Source: Brachyhypopomus gauderio (taxonomy: Eukaryota > Chordata > Actinopteri > Gymnotiformes > Hypopomidae). From it: a stretch of 64,000 nucleotides of DNA. The stretch covers positions 4,055,646-4,119,645 of the forward strand of contig NC_135213.1 of assembly GCF_052324685.1 (NCBI RefSeq), read 5' to 3'. The notes below the pieces were generated by a model, which worked only from the letters and a program-made list of their open reading frames with translations, was not told the origin of the DNA and did not search any database. Below, in pieces: positions 61,058-64,000 of this stretch (its first letter is position 1; every line of letters begins with the position of its first letter). The position numbers and the translations under genes were made by a program.

Positions 61058-62477
61058 ATTAACATATTAACAGAAAAATCAATACTGTTCTAGCACCTTT
61101 GCACACGTTTTGCAAGTGCTGACATAGTAAAATAAGTTAAGTGTTCTCAGATAAGGCTCATAAATATGGTGAGAACATGGTGAGGCGACACAGTGAGCCT
61201 CTATCTACAATGCGAACACGCTTGCACATTAGCCCCGTAGCACCCCGCGCCTGCGCCCCACCCGTGCACCACCCACTTCAGCGTCTGCATGGCGATGCTG
61301 AGAGCGTTGTAGAGGGAGGGCTCGCCCATGCACGCAGAGTCCGCGCCTTTTCTCAGGGCCGCCGTGTGCTTCCTGGGGTTGCCTGTCCCGAGAAACAAAA
61401 CAGGCACGGTTGACGACAAGCCGAGCCGCTACGTGTTCTACGAGTGGGACATTCTGGGCACGTCTTAATGAGATTAACCAAGGACATCGGTGAGGACGTC
61501 CTAAGGACATTCTAGACAAGTGCCCTCATGTACCCGCCAGATCTGTCAGCTTCTCCGCCCTCTTGTTCTTGGTGGTGATGATTCCGATCTGTAGACGAGG
61601 GGAGAGGGAGAATGAGGTGAACCCACACACGAGCAGTCTGGTGGCCTGAGACAACGTTACGTTTAAAAGTACATACACACTACCTGACTAATGGGGTTCT
61701 GGTCAAAGTACTCATCCACAAAATACTCCATCAACTAGGGGATGAGAGAGAGGGCACAGCTCAGAAGACCCATACGCACTGCAAAACAGCTACGTGCAAA
61801 CAGAAATGACAGAGGCGAGTCTCACCTTCAAGGTGGACGCGAGCCTGCTGGGTTTCAGGTCCTGATCCTCCATAGATCGAGACATGTCAATCACCGCGTA
61901 CAGGTGACGCATCTACGCAAAACCACCAGCAGCCGGCCGTCACCAACGGTCGCAATAAACAACGGGAGAGTGGACACAGAGAATACAAGAACGACATCCG
62001 GACTCACCATTCCCAAGCGAACCTGTCCATGACTCTCAAACACCCTGCGACACGACCGACAGACAGCAGGAACACAGGCATGAGCAGGTTTCACACAGGT
62101 TTCACACAGGTTTCATCCATTAGCAGGTTTCACACAGGTTTCATCCATTAGCAGGTTTCACACAGGTTTCATCCATTAGCAGGTTTCACACAGGTTTCAT
62201 CCATTAGCAGGTTTCACACAGGTTTCATCCATTAGCATGTTTCACACAGGTTTCATCCATTAGCATGTTTCACACAGGTTTCATCCATTAGCATGTTTCA
62301 CACAGGTTTCATCCATTAGCATGTTTCACACAGGTTTCATCCATTAGCATGTTTCACACAGGTTTCATCTGTGCTCTCCTCCCGACATTTCGGGCTCACC
62401 TTTTCCTTTTAGCCTGGAAAAGAATGTCTTCCACAGTGGCTTTGAGGGACCCGGACTCGTCCTCCTTCAGCACCTCC
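58777..62477 (-). CDS. gtf2h2: gtf2h2, TFIIH subunit p44 (lacks first coding exon)
   Basis: Exons in transcript order: 62477-62400, 62044-62008, 61912-61826, 61734-61684, 61588-61534, 61382-61277, 61008-60918, 60795-60708, 60077-59970, 59804-59741, 59577-59471, 59382-59280, 59045-59006, 58887-58777. They encode 374 residues plus a split codon; human GTF2H2 is 395, so only about 20 N-terminal residues are missing, in an exon upstream of the window. p44 is part of the TFIIH core, activating the XPD helicase in transcription initiation and nucleotide-excision repair. Visible: the Ssl1-like von Willebrand A domain ([25 protein letters not shown]-like DMSRS), [32 protein letters not shown], then zinc-binding C-terminal modules with CPQCRGKY...[16 protein letters not shown] and the RING-like [20 protein letters not shown]. 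The intron after 59,280 uses a GC donor. No internal stop or frame break. Confidence 0.95.
59916..59959. repeat. (GT)n, = (CA)n after a gtf2h2 donor
   Basis: About 44 bp of GT on the plus strand. In gtf2h2 sense it is a CA run starting about 10 nt after the donor of the exon 60,077-59,970. Confidence 0.95.
60341..60620. repeat. 23-bp minisatellite in a gtf2h2 intron
   Basis: About twelve copies of a 23-bp unit (CATCAAGGGTAGTAACAAAC plus CAA), nearly perfect, with one CAATATC variant. It lies between the exons at 60,077 and 60,708. Confidence 0.96.
61009..61054. repeat. (CA)n on plus strand = (TG)n before a gtf2h2 acceptor
   Basis: In gene sense about 22 TG units run directly into TAG at the acceptor of the exon 61,008-60,918; no pyrimidine tract intervenes. 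Confidence 0.96.
62087..62368. repeat. 28-bp minisatellite in a gtf2h2 intron
   Basis: About ten copies of a 28-bp unit (GCAGGTTTCACACAGGTTTC plus ATCCATTA). The first half carries TTAGCAGG and the second half TTAGCATG, so the array consists of two homogenised blocks. It fills the intron between the exons at 62,044 and 62,400. Confidence 0.96.
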
Positions 62478-62519
62478 CTGGACATCAGAAAGATCTCATA
62501 TTCTAGCATCGCGTCCATA

Positions 62520-63500
62520 ATACAATAGGTCACATGCCCAAATCCTGTAAATTAGCGGTTATTAGACCTCTGATCAAGAAAGCAAATCTCAACTGTACTA
62601 TCTAATTATAGACTCATTTCCAACACATCATTTATATCCGAGATCATAGAAAAAGCTGTAGCCCAGCAATTATGCCTATATCTGCATATTAGTTATCAAA
62701 CGCTAAACTAAATAAGTAGGTTTTCAACCTAGACTTAAAGATTGAGACTGTGTCAGAGTCCTGGACGCATTCTGGAAGGTTGTTCCAAAGCTGGGGGGCC
62801 TTACAAGAAAAGGCTCTTCCCCCTGCTGTTACCTTATTAATTGTTGGAATTAATAAGGAATTTAACTGGAAGCCAATGCAGGGCTGATAGGACTGGTCTG
62901 ATATGATCAAATCTTCTAGTTCTAGTCAGAACTCTGGCTGCAGCATTTTGAACTATTTGAAGTCCTCATTAAGTTGGAGGAAGTTTAGAGACATCCAGCA
63001 TTTAACATCTCTTATGCAGGCCACAATTTTTCCTAAACTGTGTTTGTCATCAGATTTGGCTGATGTATAAAGTTGAGTGTCATCTGCATAGCAGTGAAAG
63101 TTGATACCATGTTTGTTTATAACTATGCCCAATGGTAGCATATATAATGTAAAAGTGGTCCTAAGATGGAGCCTTGCGGGACCCCATATTTCACTTTTGT
63201 ACGTTTGGACGGAATATTATTGAGTTCTACAAACTGATAGCGATTAGTTAAGTAAGAATTATACCATGAAAGGGCTGTGCCTGAGATTCCAACCCAGCAT
63301 TCTAACCGTTCTAGCAAGATCCTGTGATCTATTGTGTCGAAAGCTGCACTAAGATCAAGAAGCACTAACAGAGATACTGTACAAAGCCTTGATGTGAAGC
63401 ACGGAAGAGATCATTTGTTACTTTGACTAATGCTGTTTCAGTACTGTGATTGGGCCTAAATCCAGATTGGAACTTTTCAAATATGTGATTCCTATGCCCC
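62520..63500 (-). mobile_element. LINE fragment with reverse transcriptase remnants
   Basis: Minus-strand reverse-transcriptase pieces lie in order: 63,365-63,123 (LLDLSAAFDTIDHRILLERL, then YGVPQGSILGPLL), about 63,141-62,953 (with HCYADDTQLY, the catalytic YADD box) and 62,910-62,689 (RAFSCKAPQLWNNLP, FKSRLKTYLF). They are joined by frame changes, so the gene is dead. The motifs fit the L2/Rex1/CR1 group. The element lies in the first gtf2h2 intron inside the window and inflates it. Confidence 0.82.
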
Positions 63501-63504
63501 CTTA

Positions 63505-63680
63505 GAGACAGGTACAGTTCCAGGGGTTTCTCTCAAGGTTTCTTCCTCATGCCCTTAGGGAGTTTTTCCTTGTCACTGTCGCACTTGGCTTGCTCACTGG
63601 GGGCTTGGACTCGGACACTTGTAAAGCTGCTTTGTGACAACTGTTGTAAAAAAGCGCTATATAAATAAATTTGATTGATA
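63505..63680 (+). mobile_element. L2-like LINE/SINE 3' tail, opposite strand
   Basis: Plus-strand sequence AGGTTTCTTCCTCATGCCC, GGAGTTTTTCCTTGTCAC, AAAGCTGCTTTGTGACAAC and GCGCTATATAAATAAATTTG is the well-known 3' end of fish L2-type elements. It points away from the reverse-transcriptase fragment next to it, so the two are separate insertions or a rearranged copy. Confidence 0.75.
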
Positions 63681-64000
63681 ACTAATAAACGAATGAAAGT
63701 GGTCCTACACCACAGCAGTGTTTAAAAAAACACCTGTTGTGTCCGATTCAGTTCCCACTCCGGTTCATGCTTCCTATGTTAGCGAACGCAGACATTCATG
63801 AAAAAATCCTGCACGAGACTGAGCCCTGACACTACGGATGCCAAAAGAGATGGCCTGAAAAGATGCCCTAGAAGGATCTTGACTAGCTATTTCACCTGTC
63901 TAAAATATATTCTCTGCTACTGAACCTCATGTTTTTATATACAGTTAGATTAATCCAAAACAAGGACCCTTTTTTACCTTTATGAAAATAATCAGAGTAA
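63681..64000. other. No recognisable feature
   Basis: The missing first gtf2h2 coding exon (expected to encode a short segment ending in a Glu-Arg-Thr-Trp-like string) was looked for on the minus strand and not found. Nothing else is recognised. Confidence 0.55.

Overview
The window is vertebrate, almost certainly teleost, nuclear DNA. It holds spliced genes with GT-AG introns, very abundant (GT)n/(CA)n microsatellites, kilobase-scale minisatellites, and fish-type transposons: Tc1 with the GGCCACTTTATTAGGTACACC end, hAT and PIF/Harbinger-like miniature elements, a nearly intact L1-type LINE, and L2/Rex-like LINE tails. No prokaryotic features, tRNA, rRNA or CRISPR were seen. Four protein genes were recovered by splicing exons by eye; in all four, reading phase is kept across every junction.

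Layout. (1) 1-14,547 contains no recognisable exon and is probably arvcf intron. It holds two very large minisatellites: 919-6,737 (35-41 bp unit, about 150 copies) and 7,609-11,615 (27-28 bp unit, about 145 copies). (2) 14,548-33,498, plus strand: the last eight coding exons of arvcf (armadillo-repeat catenin of the p120 family), ending in the PDZ ligand DSWV. Its first visible intron carries a 2.3-kb CA-rich minisatellite. Its 11-kb intron (21,518-32,476) is a transposon nest: a hAT relic, a Tc1 relic hit by a SINE, two minisatellites, and a Harbinger-like MITE into which a 5.5-kb L1 has inserted, with target-site duplications readable at both levels. (3) 37,656-46,590, minus strand: complete naaladl1 (M28 metallopeptidase), 19 coding exons, 736 aa. 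(4) 46,591-50,570: divergent intergenic region with a LINE fragment and an unidentified coiled-coil ORF. (5) 50,571-57,735, plus strand: complete erap1 (ER M1 aminopeptidase), 17 coding exons, 921 aa. (6) 58,777-62,477, minus strand: gtf2h2 (TFIIH p44), 14 exons, lacking only the first coding exon, which is outside the window beyond a LINE-filled intron.

arvcf and naaladl1 converge, naaladl1 and erap1 diverge, and erap1 and gtf2h2 converge. The genes have unrelated roles (cell junctions, peptide digestion, antigen-peptide trimming, transcription/repair), so this is ordinary synteny, not an operon. The most interesting signal is the position of dinucleotide repeats relative to splice sites. 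Long (TG)n tracts replace the polypyrimidine tract directly before three acceptors in three genes, and CA-rich tracts lie directly after several donors. This arrangement is known to recruit TDP-43 and hnRNP L respectively. gtf2h2 also contains one GC-AG intron.
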